NCBI GenBank assembly: GCA_903813345.2
Contig: CAIIXF020000003.1
Location: 9,750,218-9,814,217, forward strand
Origin: Owenia fusiformis
Lineage: Eukaryota > Annelida > Polychaeta > Sabellida > Oweniidae
Direction of reading: 5' to 3'
Length of the DNA stretch: 64,000 nucleotides
Numbering within the stretch: position 1 is the first letter of the stretch; the number at the start of each line of letters is the position of its first letter. The translations under genes and the position numbers were made by a program. Below the pieces are notes generated by a model that saw only the letters and a list, made by a program, of their open reading frames with translations, was not told the DNA's origin and searched no databases. Positions 43,743-54,207 of this stretch are shown in pieces.

Positions 43743-46700
43743 CTGGAAATAGATAAGGTACTCAATTGGATCATTTTAAAATTTTGTAAATACTGTGATG
43801 CCTGGGTCACATTTACTCAGATTCATCGGCCGGCGCCCGGCAGATTGAGTATTTTGTTCAAAATTGCATTCGGTTTTGAACAAAATACTCAATTGGCCGG
43901 GCGCCGTAGTGAAAATCGGAGCAAAAGTGACCAAGGCATAACCACACACCTCCGATATCCGACGCAAAAGAGTAAAGAAAATACTTCTTGAATAAAGAAC
44001 ATTTTAGCAGTGCAAATATTGCGACACCATCGATCTCTTATGAAGCATTTCTTGGGCAGAATTTCTGTATTAACTCGAATCATTGAGTTACTTATGGTAT
44101 CTAATATTAACATCTGAATACTTTTTAAATCAAAACCTTTCCAATAAAGACCTATTTCGCCTGCTGAAAGTGTATAGTCGCACATTAGGGAGTTTAAGCT
44201 TGCATATAAAATCAAAACGCCAACCTATACGTATGACCAACCGCCCATACAAATGCATCGCTTGAATATCTTCCCTTCACGTTTAGGTTGTGAAAAACAC
44301 TGCAAGCTTAAACTCCCTAATATTTCATTTTTACCTTATGCCGATGGAATAGCATGCCGTGATCAGATCATCTACCAATGTTTTTACCTGAATAAGTTCA
44401 GTTTTGTTGGTGTCTCCTCATCATGGCAACAATTTAGTTGTCGCATTTGTAATGTACAATAATGCTCTAAGAAATAGTTGGATGTTGGGACGTTAAAGTC
44501 AAATCGAAGCTTCTGAAAGTAATAAAAAACATTAGCTAATGAGTGATATAAATAAAGATGGCAGTGTATTTAATATAGCCTATGAAAATATTTTACAATT
44601 CCATTTCTGCTGCCATCTTTATAATCTACGAATTCCAAAGTTGTAATAACAAAATTGGACACAAATGCTTATTTTTCTGTCCTGCTACAGCGTAGTGTGT
44701 CACCCGTGAAGAGCTTTGCGGAAACCAGTCGAAAGTGTCTAAATATTTATTTCACCAGCAATCAGACCTTGTGAATCAAGATAATCTTTATTTGAAATAC
44801 AAGAAACTGCAGATGGACTTTTGGAAAAATAAGTATGGTAAATACCAGTGTAAGCAAAATGGAAACAATACAATTACAACGAAAAGGACTCTCAACTGGT
44901 ATCTGGTTTGCTCCGAATTTTATAATTGCTTCGTGATGCTTTATACTGCAGATTAAAATGGAATATTTTTACCTGTAAAATAATGGCCTCCATCTGTATA
45001 AGTTGGTTATATGTGTAAGTGTGACACGTATAGTAGAGTAGGTCAGTCACCTCCGGCACAGAGATCTCTTCCTAAAATACAGTAGGAACTTTTAGCTATG
45101 TAATGGATACATGTGTAAGTGTGACACGTATAGTAGAGTAAGTCTGTCACCTCCGGCACAGAGATCTCTTCCTGAAATACAGTAGGAACTTTTAGCTATG
45201 TAATGGATACATGTGTAAGTGTGACACGTATAGTAGAGTAAGTCTGTCACCTCCGGCACAGAGATCTCTTCCTAAAATACAGTAGGAACTTTTAACTAAG
45301 TAATGGATACATGTGTAAGTGTGACATGTAAAGTAGAGTAAGAGTGGGGGCATGGGACCCCTTAGTGGGGCCTCACTAAAATGGGCCTTTTGTGGCATAA
45401 TTTGGGCTTTTTTGACAAATTTAACAAAAAAAAACCTTAAGTTTTCAAAATTTGGACCCGATTTTTGGTTTTAGTGGCTCACATTTTTCCAGACTCAAAA
45501 TTTGGATCTCCACCCTTGTCAATTTCTGGATCCGCCACTGACATGGGCAAGTGTGACGCTCTCATCCAAACTTAATTTGTACGTGCACGTGAACTTTGTA
45601 GAAGTATGGTCATCCCGGTGTAGAAGGGTAGGTGGTCCTATCAAATTTTGGTCCTACTCTCTATTGATTTATATGGTGACCTAAATACAATTATTTTCCT
45701 TATTATTTATACACAGTCAGGGCCAGTAAGGGCCTTAAGGAAAGGGGACCATATTCCCCAGGGGACCATAATTTCTTTTACACCGGGATTAGTTCTTCGT
45801 AGGACTGGATTGTTGACTCACTCATTTGGGGATAAAGTTACAATGAAAGTAGATGTTATCCATTGAAAAACAATTAATAGTGGAACATTTATTCGTGGGG
45901 TCATAATAGTATACGTCCACGTTCAGCTTCATTTTTAAAGGAATAGCTTAAACTCCCTTATAATTATACCTGTCACGTAACTGTTCCACGTGTAAATAAA
46001 CAAAAATCGCCAGCCCTGATATATATAAGGCTGTTGCCATAGCGATCCATCTACACCCATACCGACACCAGTCAATCTTTCCAATCCCGCAGGCGGGGAA
46101 TGCGATTGTCACCCCAGGTATTAACGCAAACAAGGCTATTACGATAAGAAACCCAGCAAAGTTCCCCAATTCTTGCTTTAAAGTTTCCATGTCCAAATAT
46201 TTAAATTAAAAGGAATATCCTAATATGACCACCTATATCGAGCTCCGTTTCTATTGAAATCAAGCTCTGCTCGTGAAATTAAAAGTTTTATTCCATGGTT
46301 GCAAGGATATAGATCGAATATCACATGAAGATATATTTGATATGTGGATCAAGATATCATATTTTAGCAAAAAATTCACAAACCATCGAATATCACTTTT
46401 AAACTATCGAATATCACGTCTTAGAAAGTGATATTCGATGGTTTGAAAAGTGATATTCGATGGTTTGAAAAGTGATATTCGATGGTTTCGAATTTTTTCA
46501 AATTTTTTTTTGCATTTTTTAATTATTTTCAAAAATATTTCAAAAAAATTCAAAATTTCAAAAATAATTTCAACATTTTTTCACATTTTTTTCAATTTTT
46601 TTTCATTTTTTCAAAATTTTTCTCAAATTATATTTTTCAACTTTTTTCGCTGATGATGATTTTCCATGGGATAAACGGACAATCCTATTGTTTTTCAAAA

Positions 46701-49700
46701 ATATCAATTATATCCACTCATGGATACAAATATCTTCACTCATTCGCTGCGCTCACTCATGAAGATATCAATATCCATTCATGGATATAAATGATATTTT
46801 TTCAAAACCATAGGATATTCCTATAATATCCACTATTAATTCTTTCCATTATTGACTCTCCCCAAACTCCTTGAAGTTTTGAGGCGCTGTACCCTCTAAG
46901 ATAAGCTAAGGCAACAGCTGTCATTCACAGTTTATTCTACGAAAATCAATTCCCTCCAAGATAACTTTTTCCAAGATAATCATGTATATTAACGTGATTA
47001 TGATGATTTCTCCAAGATATCATCTAATCCAAGATAAATTTTCTCCAAGATTTATAATTCACAGTATTAATTTTCCAAAGATTAATATCCGTTTAGGTGA
47101 CTTTTTCCAAGACTTCACCAGGATAAAACTCTTATCCAAGATTGATTCTGGCGAAGATTAATTGCACCCCGTATAGTTTCTCCCTGGAATTAATCCTTTG
47201 AAGATTAGTAGTTTGTATTTAATTGTCCTGCTGTGTTCAAAGTATAACATATTCTGAATTATTCAAGACTAAATCGAACTGTAGGACATGCAATTTCAGA
47301 GTGCACTTTGCTTTAAGTGTCACTGTAGAAATGTATAGGGTTCACTCGCCCCTTTTCAAAGATCAGATCATTGTTATACTTGACCAGTGTTTGCAGTTTT
47401 GTGTATTTAGTAAAGTAAAATCAAATACTTGTAGCGTTGTAAATGTTTGCTACCAAGGGATTAAAAACTTCAAACATGCCATCGCATTCCAGAACAATCG
47501 ACATCACAGTGAACAACCACATGAAATGAAACACGTTTAAAAACTAAATGCGATCAAATAGAGTTATATCATACAATGGGAAATGATGTCATAACTGAAT
47601 TGTAGGTTTGTTCTGCTTTGTTTAGTTAACATAACATTAATAATATTATAATTGCATATTTGCTTTTAAGATACTCACTAGTTTTGTAGCGATTAAATAT
47701 GCAGAAACTCCTAATAGCTGAAACACATTTATAGTAATGTTTGTTTGGGCCAGGAATCTGTCAATGATGTTCACAGTCAGAAAGATCGTATCAGAACTAT
47801 AGTTGCACTGATGGTGGACTTTACACAGCCATGTGATTAACTGGTCTCTCATTTCCGGTTGTATCTAAAAGGAAGATCGCACCATGACTATAATTACACT
47901 GATGGTGGACTTTACACAGCCATGTGATTAACTGGTCTCTCATCTCCGGTTGTATCTAAGAGGAAGATCGCACCATGACTATAATTACACTGATGGTGGA
48001 CTTCACACAGCCATGTGATTAACTGGTCCCTCATCTCCGGTTGTATCTAAAAGGAAGATCGCACCATGACTATAATTACACTAATGGTGGACTTTACACA
48101 ACCATGTGATTAACTGGTCTCTCATCTCCGGTTGTATCTAAAAGGAAGATCGCACCATGACTATAATTACACTGATGGTGGACTTTACACAGCCATGTGA
48201 TTAACTGGTCCCTCATCTCCGGTTGTATCTAAAAGGAAGATCGCACCATGACTATAAATACACTGATGGTGGACTTTACACAGCCATGTGATTAACTGGT
48301 CCCTCATCTCCGGTTGTATCTAAAAGGAAGATCGCACCATGACTATAAATACACTGATGGTGGACTTTACACAGCCATGTGATTAACTGGTCCCTCATCT
48401 CAGGTTGTATCTAAAAGGAAGATCGCACCATGACTATAATTACACTGATGGTGGACTTTACACAGCCATGTGATTAACTGGTCTCTCATGTCCGGTTGTA
48501 TCTAAAAGGAAGATCGCACCATGACTATAATTACACTGATGGTGGACTTTACACAACCATGTGATTAACTGGTCTCTCATCTCCGGTTGTATCTAAAAGG
48601 AAGATCGCACCATGACTATAATTACACCAATGGTGGACTTTACACAGCCATGTGATTAACTGGTCTCTCATCTCCGGTTGTATCTAAAAGGAAGATCGCA
48701 CCATGACTATAATTACACCAATGGTGGACTTTACACAACCATGTGATTAACTGGTCTCTCATCTCCGGTTGTATCTAAAAGGAAGATCGCACCATGACTA
48801 TAATTACACTGATGGTGGACTTTACACAGCCATGTGATTAACTGGTCTCTCATCTCCGGTTGTATCTAAAAGGAAGATCGCACCATGACTATAATTACAC
48901 TGATGGTGGACTTTACACAGCCATGTGATTAACTGGTCTCTCATCTCCGGTTGTATCTAAAAGGAAGATCGCACCATGACTATAAGTACACTTATTGTGG
49001 ACTTAACACGTTTATTTAAGCCTTGTATCAAATCCGACTGAAAAAAGACATTGTTTGCTTACAAAAAAAATAGTTTGTGTATTATTAATAAACTTGAATA
49101 AATTAAGTTGAATCATAAGTTACTTCTTACAATTAAATAGAAAGGATTAAGGTTTTGGTAAAATAAGTGATTTTTAAATCAATTCCTAATACAGATCTTA
49201 CCTACAATGTAAAATATGTAAATGTAAAATCAAAATTATCAGGAACAAATTTGGCAAATAAAACTGAAGTTTAAGCATAGCAGATCATAGTATAGCATCG
49301 CTTAGCACGGCCTAGCGTAGCATAGCCTAGCATCACGTCGCATAGCATTGCTTAGCATGGCATAGCGTAGCATAGCATAGCATCTCGTCGCATAACATCG
49401 CTTAGCATGGCATAGCGTAGCAAAACATAGCATATCATTTCTAAATACTATACTTAAATTAAATTACACCTACTCACATCTTTCTGATTTTCCAAGCAAG
49501 CTTTAGGATGATATATCTTCTCCAACGACTTCTTGTAGTTATACGTGTCTATAAGGTATGGAGATAGGGGATCTATATAGGGGATTTTTGGGATTTGCCT
49601 GGGTGTCGTTACATGATGTACCTTCTGAAAAAGGAAGTATTGTCATAAAGTATCAGAATAAGGGTGTTTTCATGAAGAGAGCCAAGGGGATTATTTCATA

Positions 49701-50593
49701 AATTATTCAAAACGTTAAATCGTAAATAATGCATTAAGGGAAAATCTGAAATATAAACTATTTGAATAAGAGACCATCTCGTTAAAGGAACATTTTGAAG
49801 CACTGGTTGAACACAATTTACAATCTCAGCCCAATATACACCAATGGGGCAAGATCCCACTTTCCCCATCGAGTCCCATCTTGCCACATCGAATCCGAAC
49901 TTGCCCCATCGAATCCCACGAAGTCAAATGGGACCTTGATGACTTTGCCCCATCGTGCCCAATGGAGTCCCATCGAGCTCCATGGAGTCCCATCAAATCC
50001 CAACGTGCCCCTTTGGTGTATGTTAGGCATCACACAACACGTCATATGATCGAAAATCATGGAAAGAATGAATATGTTCATTCTCTATGGGGCATGATTG
50101 GACTCACTAGGATTTTACCCCACCGAGTCCAACTTGGGACCTCATGGGACTCGATGGGGCAAGATGAGGCAAAACCCGACGAAGTTTCGGAGTCCCACGG
50201 ACTCCATGGGGCAAAATCCCAAGAAGTCCCACAAGGTCCAAAGCAATATTAAATATGGAGGTCCTAACTTGCCGTAGTGGTGTATACCGGGCTTCAAATG
50301 CTTAACAACATTAAAGCAGTAATTTCCTTAAAACCATTAAATGCAATAACATAGATATTGAAAAACTATAGATAATCATGACTTACTATAAATGATGGTA
50401 CCATTTCAGAGTTGCATGTAGGTGTTGGAGATACATCCGTAGTTTCCATGGAAGCCTCGTTGCCTAGCAACGAGTCATTTTCGGGAGTCTTTGGTAAATC
50501 TTCTTCGAATATTGGTGATAACGGCTGTTTATGATCGCAGAATGACATGTCACTGTCGGCTGAACTGTAACCCTGGTCTTGGTAGACATCCAT
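43466..50593 (-). CDS. CCNO-like: cyclin, cyclin O/P-like, six exons, complete
   Basis: Six exons join in frame (207+147+186+99+125+277 nt = 346 codons plus stop). All introns are GT-AG. The N-terminal 95 residues are acidic and S/T/P-rich. The cyclin N box follows (MRDQLITWL, FLTVNIIDRFL, FQLLGVSAYLIATKLEE), then the C box (LRFDFNVPTSNYFLEHYC ... VQGIARFILELTITDY, HPPSVIAIATL). The FQLLGV, FLEHY and SLEKIYHP-type features and the length near 350 aa fit cyclin O (required for centriole amplification in multiciliated cells), with cyclin P as alternative. Classical cyclin A/B motifs such as MRAILVDWL are diverged. RFX X-box motifs lie at the 5' end. Confidence 0.85.
43798..43939. mobile_element. 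palindromic MITE, GCCTGGGTCACA ends, copy A
   Basis: Ends ATGCCTGGGTCACATTTACT and its near complement; inner arms pair through GAGTATTTTGTTCAAAA. Same family at 53902-54041 and 54208-54384. Lies 56 bp upstream of cyclin exon 6. Confidence 0.65.
44186..44320. mobile_element. small MITE, TTAGGGAGTTTAAGC ends
   Basis: Inverted ends TTAGGGAGTTTAAGCTTGCA / TGCAAGCTTAAACTCCCTAA, 135 bp. In intron 5 of the cyclin gene. A single end of this family also appears at about 45940-45956. Confidence 0.6.
44388..44512 (-). CDS. CCNO-like: cyclin exon 5
   Basis: Acceptor CTTTCAG|AAGC, donor TTCAG|GTAAAA, 41 codons plus two bases. Encodes KLRFDFNVPTSNYFLEHYC, the linker into the C box. Confidence 0.82.
44973..45071 (-). 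CDS. CCNO-like: cyclin exon 4
   Basis: Acceptor ATTTTAG|GAAGAG, donor CAG|GTAAAA, 33 codons. Encodes EEISVPEVTDLLYYTCHTY then NQLIQMEAIILQ, helices 4-5 of the N box. Short enough to be missed by ORF finders. The first 60 nt plus acceptor are repeated upstream with a 100-bp period. Confidence 0.82.
45011..45341 (-). repeat. 100-bp tandem array derived from cyclin exon 4
   Basis: Exact 100-bp steps (45011, 45111, 45211, partial 45311). Each full unit holds on the - strand the pyrimidine tract, AG and the first about 60 coding bases of exon 4. Only the unit nearest 44973 continues into the exon's donor; the two other full units lack it. Confidence 0.85.
45342..45947. other. cyclin intron 3 sequence
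   Basis: Noncoding. The stretch ending TTTCTGGATCCGCCACTGA at 45541 resembles one terminus of a hAT-type small element; a related sequence (GGCGGATCTGGG, TTTCTGGATCTG) occurs near 18474-18596. No matching partner end identified. Confidence 0.35.
45948..46196 (-). CDS. hypothetical 82-aa membrane protein ORF in the cyclin intron
   Basis: ATG at 46196, short amphipathic start (MDMETLKQELGN), two hydrophobic segments (about residues 14-34 and 50-67), three cysteines between (PACGIGKIDWCRYGC), charged end (EQLRDRY). The composition is that of a real two-pass protein rather than random frame, but I recognise no family and its last codons run into a MITE-like end (45940-45956). It may be an exon of a nested or decayed gene. 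Confidence 0.35.
   Translation of the reverse strand: MDMETLKQELGNFAGFLIVIALFALIPGVTIAFPACGIGKIDWCRYGCRWIAMATALYISGLAIFVYLHVEQLRDRYNYKGV
46381..46490. repeat. 22-bp tandem and inverted repeat
   Basis: GTGATATTCGATGGTTTGAAAA occurs three times in tandem (46427-46490) and twice inverted just before (46381-46420), so the block folds into a hairpin. It is followed by a T/A-rich low-complexity run to about 46640 and a palindromic CACTCATGGATA block to 46815. Confidence 0.6.
46860..47215. repeat. interspersed CCAAGAT motif cluster
   Basis: The motif TCCAAGAT or close variants (CTAAGAT, CCAAAGAT, CGAAGAT) recurs more than ten times at irregular 15-35 bp spacing. No coding frame. Not a standard satellite because spacing and flanks vary. 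Confidence 0.45.
47679..47864 (-). CDS. CCNO-like: cyclin exon 3 (core of N box)
   Basis: Acceptor CCTTTTAG|ATACAA, donor CTA|GTGAGT, 62 codons, phase 0. Encodes IQPEMRDQLITWLCKVHH through AYLIATKL. Its 5' 69 nt plus the acceptor are the source, or a member, of the 91-bp array just upstream. Confidence 0.85.
47881..48972 (-). repeat. 91-bp tandem array derived from cyclin exon 3
   Basis: Twelve units in exact 91-bp steps, then a partial one to about 49004. Each unit on the - strand holds GATCTTCCTTTTAG followed by bases encoding IQPEMRDQLITWLCKVHHQCNYS, with acceptor positions at 47955 + 91n up to 48956. None has a splice donor. It precedes the true exon 3 acceptor (47864) in transcription order. 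Confidence 0.9.
49287..49437. repeat. TAGCA-type minisatellite
   Basis: Degenerate pentamers AGCAT/AGCGT with a higher-order unit of about 60 bp (CGCATAGCATTGCTTAGCATG). Lies in intron 2 of the cyclin gene, 41 bp before exon 2's donor side. Confidence 0.6.
49478..49624 (-). CDS. CCNO-like: cyclin exon 2
   Basis: Acceptor CTTTTTCAG|AAGG, donor GAT|GTGAGT, 49 codons, phase 0. Encodes the linker and first helix (YNYKKSLEKIYHPKACLE). Confidence 0.8.
49830..50289. mobile_element. fold-back element rich in CCCATCGAGTCCCAT
   Basis: Ends ATACACCAATGGGGCAAG and CTTGCCGTAGTGGTGTATA are inverted. The interior is built of short permutations of CCCAT, CGAGTC and TTGCCCCAT on both strands. Frames on both strands (49795-50252) are repeats, not genes. 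Lies in intron 1 of the cyclin gene. Confidence 0.5.
50387..50593 (-). CDS. CCNO-like: cyclin exon 1 (start codon)
   Basis: ATG at 50593; 69 codons; donor ATA|GTAAGT, phase 0. Low-complexity acidic head (SADSDMSF, PIFEEDLPKTPENDS) with possible proline-directed phosphorylation sites (LSP, KTP, VSPTP). Contains an X-box on its DNA (50459-50471). Confidence 0.8.
50459..50471. promoter_or_regulatory. X-box motif (RFX site) in cyclin exon 1
   Basis: GTTGCCTAGCAAC fits GTNRCC-N-RGYAAC, the binding site of RFX factors that switch on ciliary genes. It lies inside coding sequence, 122-134 bp after the ATG. Confidence 0.5.
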
Positions 50594-50924
50594 TGTTACT
50601 ATGTTTTGTCTGTTCCTATGGCGATTTTGTTTTTATTGTTGCTGTCCTTGCTTAAGCAATATCGTTATGGTGATCATCAACCGGGTAACATTATTTTGTA
50701 CATTCCTTGATGATGTTTTTATGATAGGCTTTGATTGAATAGATATTGTTGCTAAAATTGCTAAACTTGCTAAACTTATTTTGGTGCGGTAACATTAATT
50801 TAGTTGCTATTCTAAGTTATTTTTGTTGCTTTGACCTCACTGTCCTGATTTGGTGATCCCAATTACTAGTTTGTTGCTATAATCTCCTGAGATGCGTCAC
50901 TGCGTCTACGCTGGTCCCTCTTGT

Positions 50925-50938
50925 GTTGCTATGGTAAC
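50925..50938. promoter_or_regulatory. X-box-like motif upstream of the cyclin gene
   Basis: GTTGCTATGGTAAC, a 14-mer near-palindrome with one mismatch to the X-box consensus, about 335 bp before the ATG. A weaker one, GTAACTAAGGTAAC, follows at 50951-50964. Confidence 0.5.
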
Positions 50939-50964
50939 ACAACTGCTGGTGTAACTAAGGTAAC

Positions 50965-52436
50965 ATTAGTGCGATGATTCTAGCATGCAGGCCTACAAAT
51001 ATAAACATGTCATCAAACTTCCATAATTTTTTTGAACACCATATCTTTTTTATATATAATAGCCTGTATTCAAAGTAGTTCCGCACCTTTAGAAGAAAAA
51101 TTGAAAAAATGTCATTCTGATATTTAGTCAAAATGTACTGATAATTTACATATTACACTCCCCTTTAAAAGTTTAGCAACCAGAATTAAATCGAAAGCAT
51201 ATCGAAACCGGAATCTTAGTTATGTTCCTTGATAACAATAATTTAGAAAGTATGACAAATTTGATGAGTTTTAAATCGCCAAACATTAACTGTGTTTGAT
51301 GAATGACAAAAAGGGGGACTTCCAGTTGGCCAAACTTATTGAGGGGTGTTGCAATATTCTACCGTGAAGTGTAAAAATCGTCCAAAATATGAGGAATGTC
51401 ACCTATTTTTTCTCTTTTGGTAATTATAGTCGTGAACATGCATTAAATATTGAACTTTCTTGTCATGTATATCTAACGATCACATTTTATTCATTCAGAG
51501 TTTGAGGTGAAATAAGCATTCTCTTTGATCTTGAACTCTTGAAAACTACACTCGCAAAAAGGATTTCCTTACATGTATATTATGATGCCAAATCGGTGCT
51601 GGCATATTCATATCTATGAATCAAGGACCTCATAGAAAAGGATGCTACAGTATAATGAAAAATAAAAAAATTCCATTTTACCTGGATCTTTCTGTGTTTT
51701 TATATCCCAAACAAATTGTAACTTGGCCGCACTGAGGAAATGTCAGCAGTGTCCTGTTTCTTGAACTCAAAGATGTCCAGTGCATTTGACTTGATACTTA
51801 CATTTATTTAGGGGTGTGAGGATGGGAAATTAGGTCCAACTCAAGGTAATTACAGGTTTAAATTTGTATTTTGACCGTGTAACCCCATTGGCTCGTTTTC
51901 TCAGTTTGTTTTGTATTTTAAAGTGCAAGGTCAATTTCTAGTCGTAGTATATTCGTATGTAATAAATGTGATAACAGTTTCAAGGTGAGATTTCTCCCAA
52001 GTAGACCTTTGCGGCTGAATAGCTTAATTCTTCATAGGGAAACAATAAGGTGAGTACCTACATGTATTGTACTGAATATGGTCAACCCCAAAAATTGCAA
52101 TCATGAGGAACGCATATATGTGCTTATAATTATGCAGTTTTCTCGAAAATTAATGATACTTTTTGTATGGGTCTTGTTTTCAAATTCTATATTCCGTCTC
52201 TATTCTCAGTTAATATAAAAATACGAAATAACTTTCTTATAAATACAAAGATAAAATACATCATATTTGTTCAGATTTGTTCAAATTAGTTTAAATTTTA
52301 GGTGTTCATTTTAATTTTCCTCCGGTGTTGCCTTCTGCGCTTTGCAATTTCAAACAAGTTCAGGTGATTTAACGCGTGGGGACAAGTGACACAGAAAATC
52401 AAAGCAATAACAACATAGTATAACCAAATCATAATT
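50965..52436. other. region upstream of the cyclin gene
   Basis: AT-rich and mostly featureless. A likely small Tc1-type MITE spans about 51159-51349 (end ACACTCCCCTTTAAAAGTTT, other end CAAACTTATTGAGGGGTGTT reversed). No coding signal. Confidence 0.4.
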
Positions 52437-53165
52437 ATCCCACCGAACAAAGTTCGACGGGGTTATCGAAAAGCCGTTTGCCCGTCCGTCCGTCCGTGCT
52501 TGTGTCCGGGTAGTAACTCAAATAACGGTTGACGGATTTGATTCAAATATGGACTTATGCCTTATTGGTGTATGGCCTCTGCTGGAGAAAGAATTTTCAA
52601 TATCTTTGCAAATGGCCGCCATTTTTCGTAAAAAAATAATGTTGGATATCTCAAATACTAGTTGACGGATTTGGTTCAAGTTTTATATGCTGATGCCTAA
52701 AGACAAGGGAAATTTGCTGAAGAAGAGATTTTGAAGATGGTCGCTGTCTTTAAAATGCTGATACCTAAAGACACAGGAGCTAAAGTGGAGAACGAATTTT
52801 CAAGATGACAGCTGAAACTTAAATTGGCCACCATTCTTCATAACAGAACGTAATCTTTGATAACTCAAAAAAAAACAGTTTATGTATATACACTGTAATG
52901 GTTCAAATTTTATATGCTGGTGCCTAGAGACATGAGAGCACCACTCAAGAAGACACATTTTTAAGATGACCGCCGATTTTGTAATCCGAAAAATGTAATC
53001 TTTAATAACTCAAGTACCAGTGGACGGATTTGGTTCAAATTTTATATACTGATGCCTTCAGATAAGGAGCTCTGCTTGAGAAGAAATTCCCAAGATGACC
53101 GCCATTTATCAAAACAGTTTTTGTTCGATGGGATTTGCTACTCCGTGGAGTTGCTGCTTTCTAGT
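52437..53165. repeat. dispersed repeat with CCGTCCGTCCGTCCG head
   Basis: Starts near CCCACCGAACAAAGTTCGAC, contains a short CCGT microsatellite and four diverged copies of GACGGATTTGGTTCAAAT / TTATATGCTGATGCCT at about 52528, 52660, 52897 and 53024, ending near TCCGTGGAGTTGCTGC. Looks like a noncoding interspersed element with internal repeats. Confidence 0.5.
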
Positions 53166-53480
53166 TGAAATATATAAGGATATTAAATCTGCCTACTTCG
53201 CCATTTATTTTTAGATATTCACGAGACTGAACACATCTTGACGACAGAACTTTGAAAGCAAGACTCATTCAAAACTGCAGCGTATCGCGTTAATTGGTTA
53301 AGACGAGCCATTAGAGTGAAATCAGTTCGCCAGTTTTGTATTTCAAAATATCGAGAGCGTCTTACGCACGGGTAAGAGCCTACCCGATTTTTCCGATTTT
53401 ATATATTCCAAATGTAAATCACAACGTTTGAGATAAGTTAATATGGTATCAATGGATGGAAGTTTCCATTCTACCCATAG

Positions 53481-53656
53481 TATACACTCGTTGTTTACGG
53501 GTGTAGAGGTGTTAATTACGCCCGAGTAGGCGTAAATTACGCCCATGCAGACGTAAAATTACGGGCGTAATTTACGCCTATATGGGCGTAATGTACGTCC
53601 AAACAAGCGTACAGTATTGATTAAAGCCTACACATCCGTACACAACGGGTGTATAC
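53481..53656. mobile_element. palindromic MITE with GGGCGTAA core
   Basis: Ends TATACACTCGTTGTTTACGG and GTACACAACGGGTGTATA are inverted. The core repeats TTACGCCC / GGGCGTAA four times in hairpin order. Confidence 0.6.
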
Positions 53657-53901
53657 AGGTAGGGTGGCAAACCATAGATGGGAATATCTTTGGATATGAC
53701 GTTGTAATTAATCCAATTGTAACAATTCGAGATGGGACGGTAGCTACTGGGGACATTCTTCCATAATGCCTTTATAAAATAGAAAAACAAGCTTAATATA
53801 TTTATACTTAGATAATTTAATGTTTAAAATGTACAAGTTTTCAGTCTAACAAACAGCACAAGCATCGAAAAGAAAGACCTACGTATATGGACTTAATTAA
53901 T

Positions 53902-54041
53902 GCCTTGGCCACATTTGCTCCGATTTTCACTATGGTGTCCGGCCAATTGAGTATTTTGTGCAAAATTGAATACGATATTGAACAAAACAATCAATCGGCC
54001 GGGTACCGACCGATGGATCGGAGCAAATGTGACCCAGGCAT
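53902..54041. mobile_element. palindromic MITE, copy B
   Basis: TGCCTTGGCCACATTTGCTCC ... GGAGCAAATGTGACCCAGGCA; same family as 43798-43939. Confidence 0.65.
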
Positions 54042-54077
54042 AAGATAAATGCATTTTCGTGGAATGGATTATGAATG

Positions 54078-54190
54078 AGCACTACCTCACAAAAGTTTAA
54101 CAAGCGGGCGTCTCCTTTAAACTTAAAGAGATTGCAACACGCTTTTCAAATGGGACCTACTTCCGGTTGTCAAACTTATCTGAGGGGTGA
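54078..54190. mobile_element. short Tc1-type MITE
   Basis: Ends CACTACCTCACAAAAGTTTA and TCAAACTTATCTGAGGGGTG resemble the termini of the 1993-4556 element. Degenerate. Confidence 0.4.
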
Positions 54191-54207
54191 TCAAAGACTT
54201 CTGGTAA

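Noticed and set aside
47881-48972. Twelve extra cyclin exons as mutually exclusive exons
   Set aside because: The units carry acceptors but no donors and cover only the first third of exon 3, so they cannot be spliced as internal exons.
49795-50252. Frames on both strands with PSCHIES and WDSMG repeats
   Set aside because: They are translations of short permuted DNA repeats in a fold-back element.
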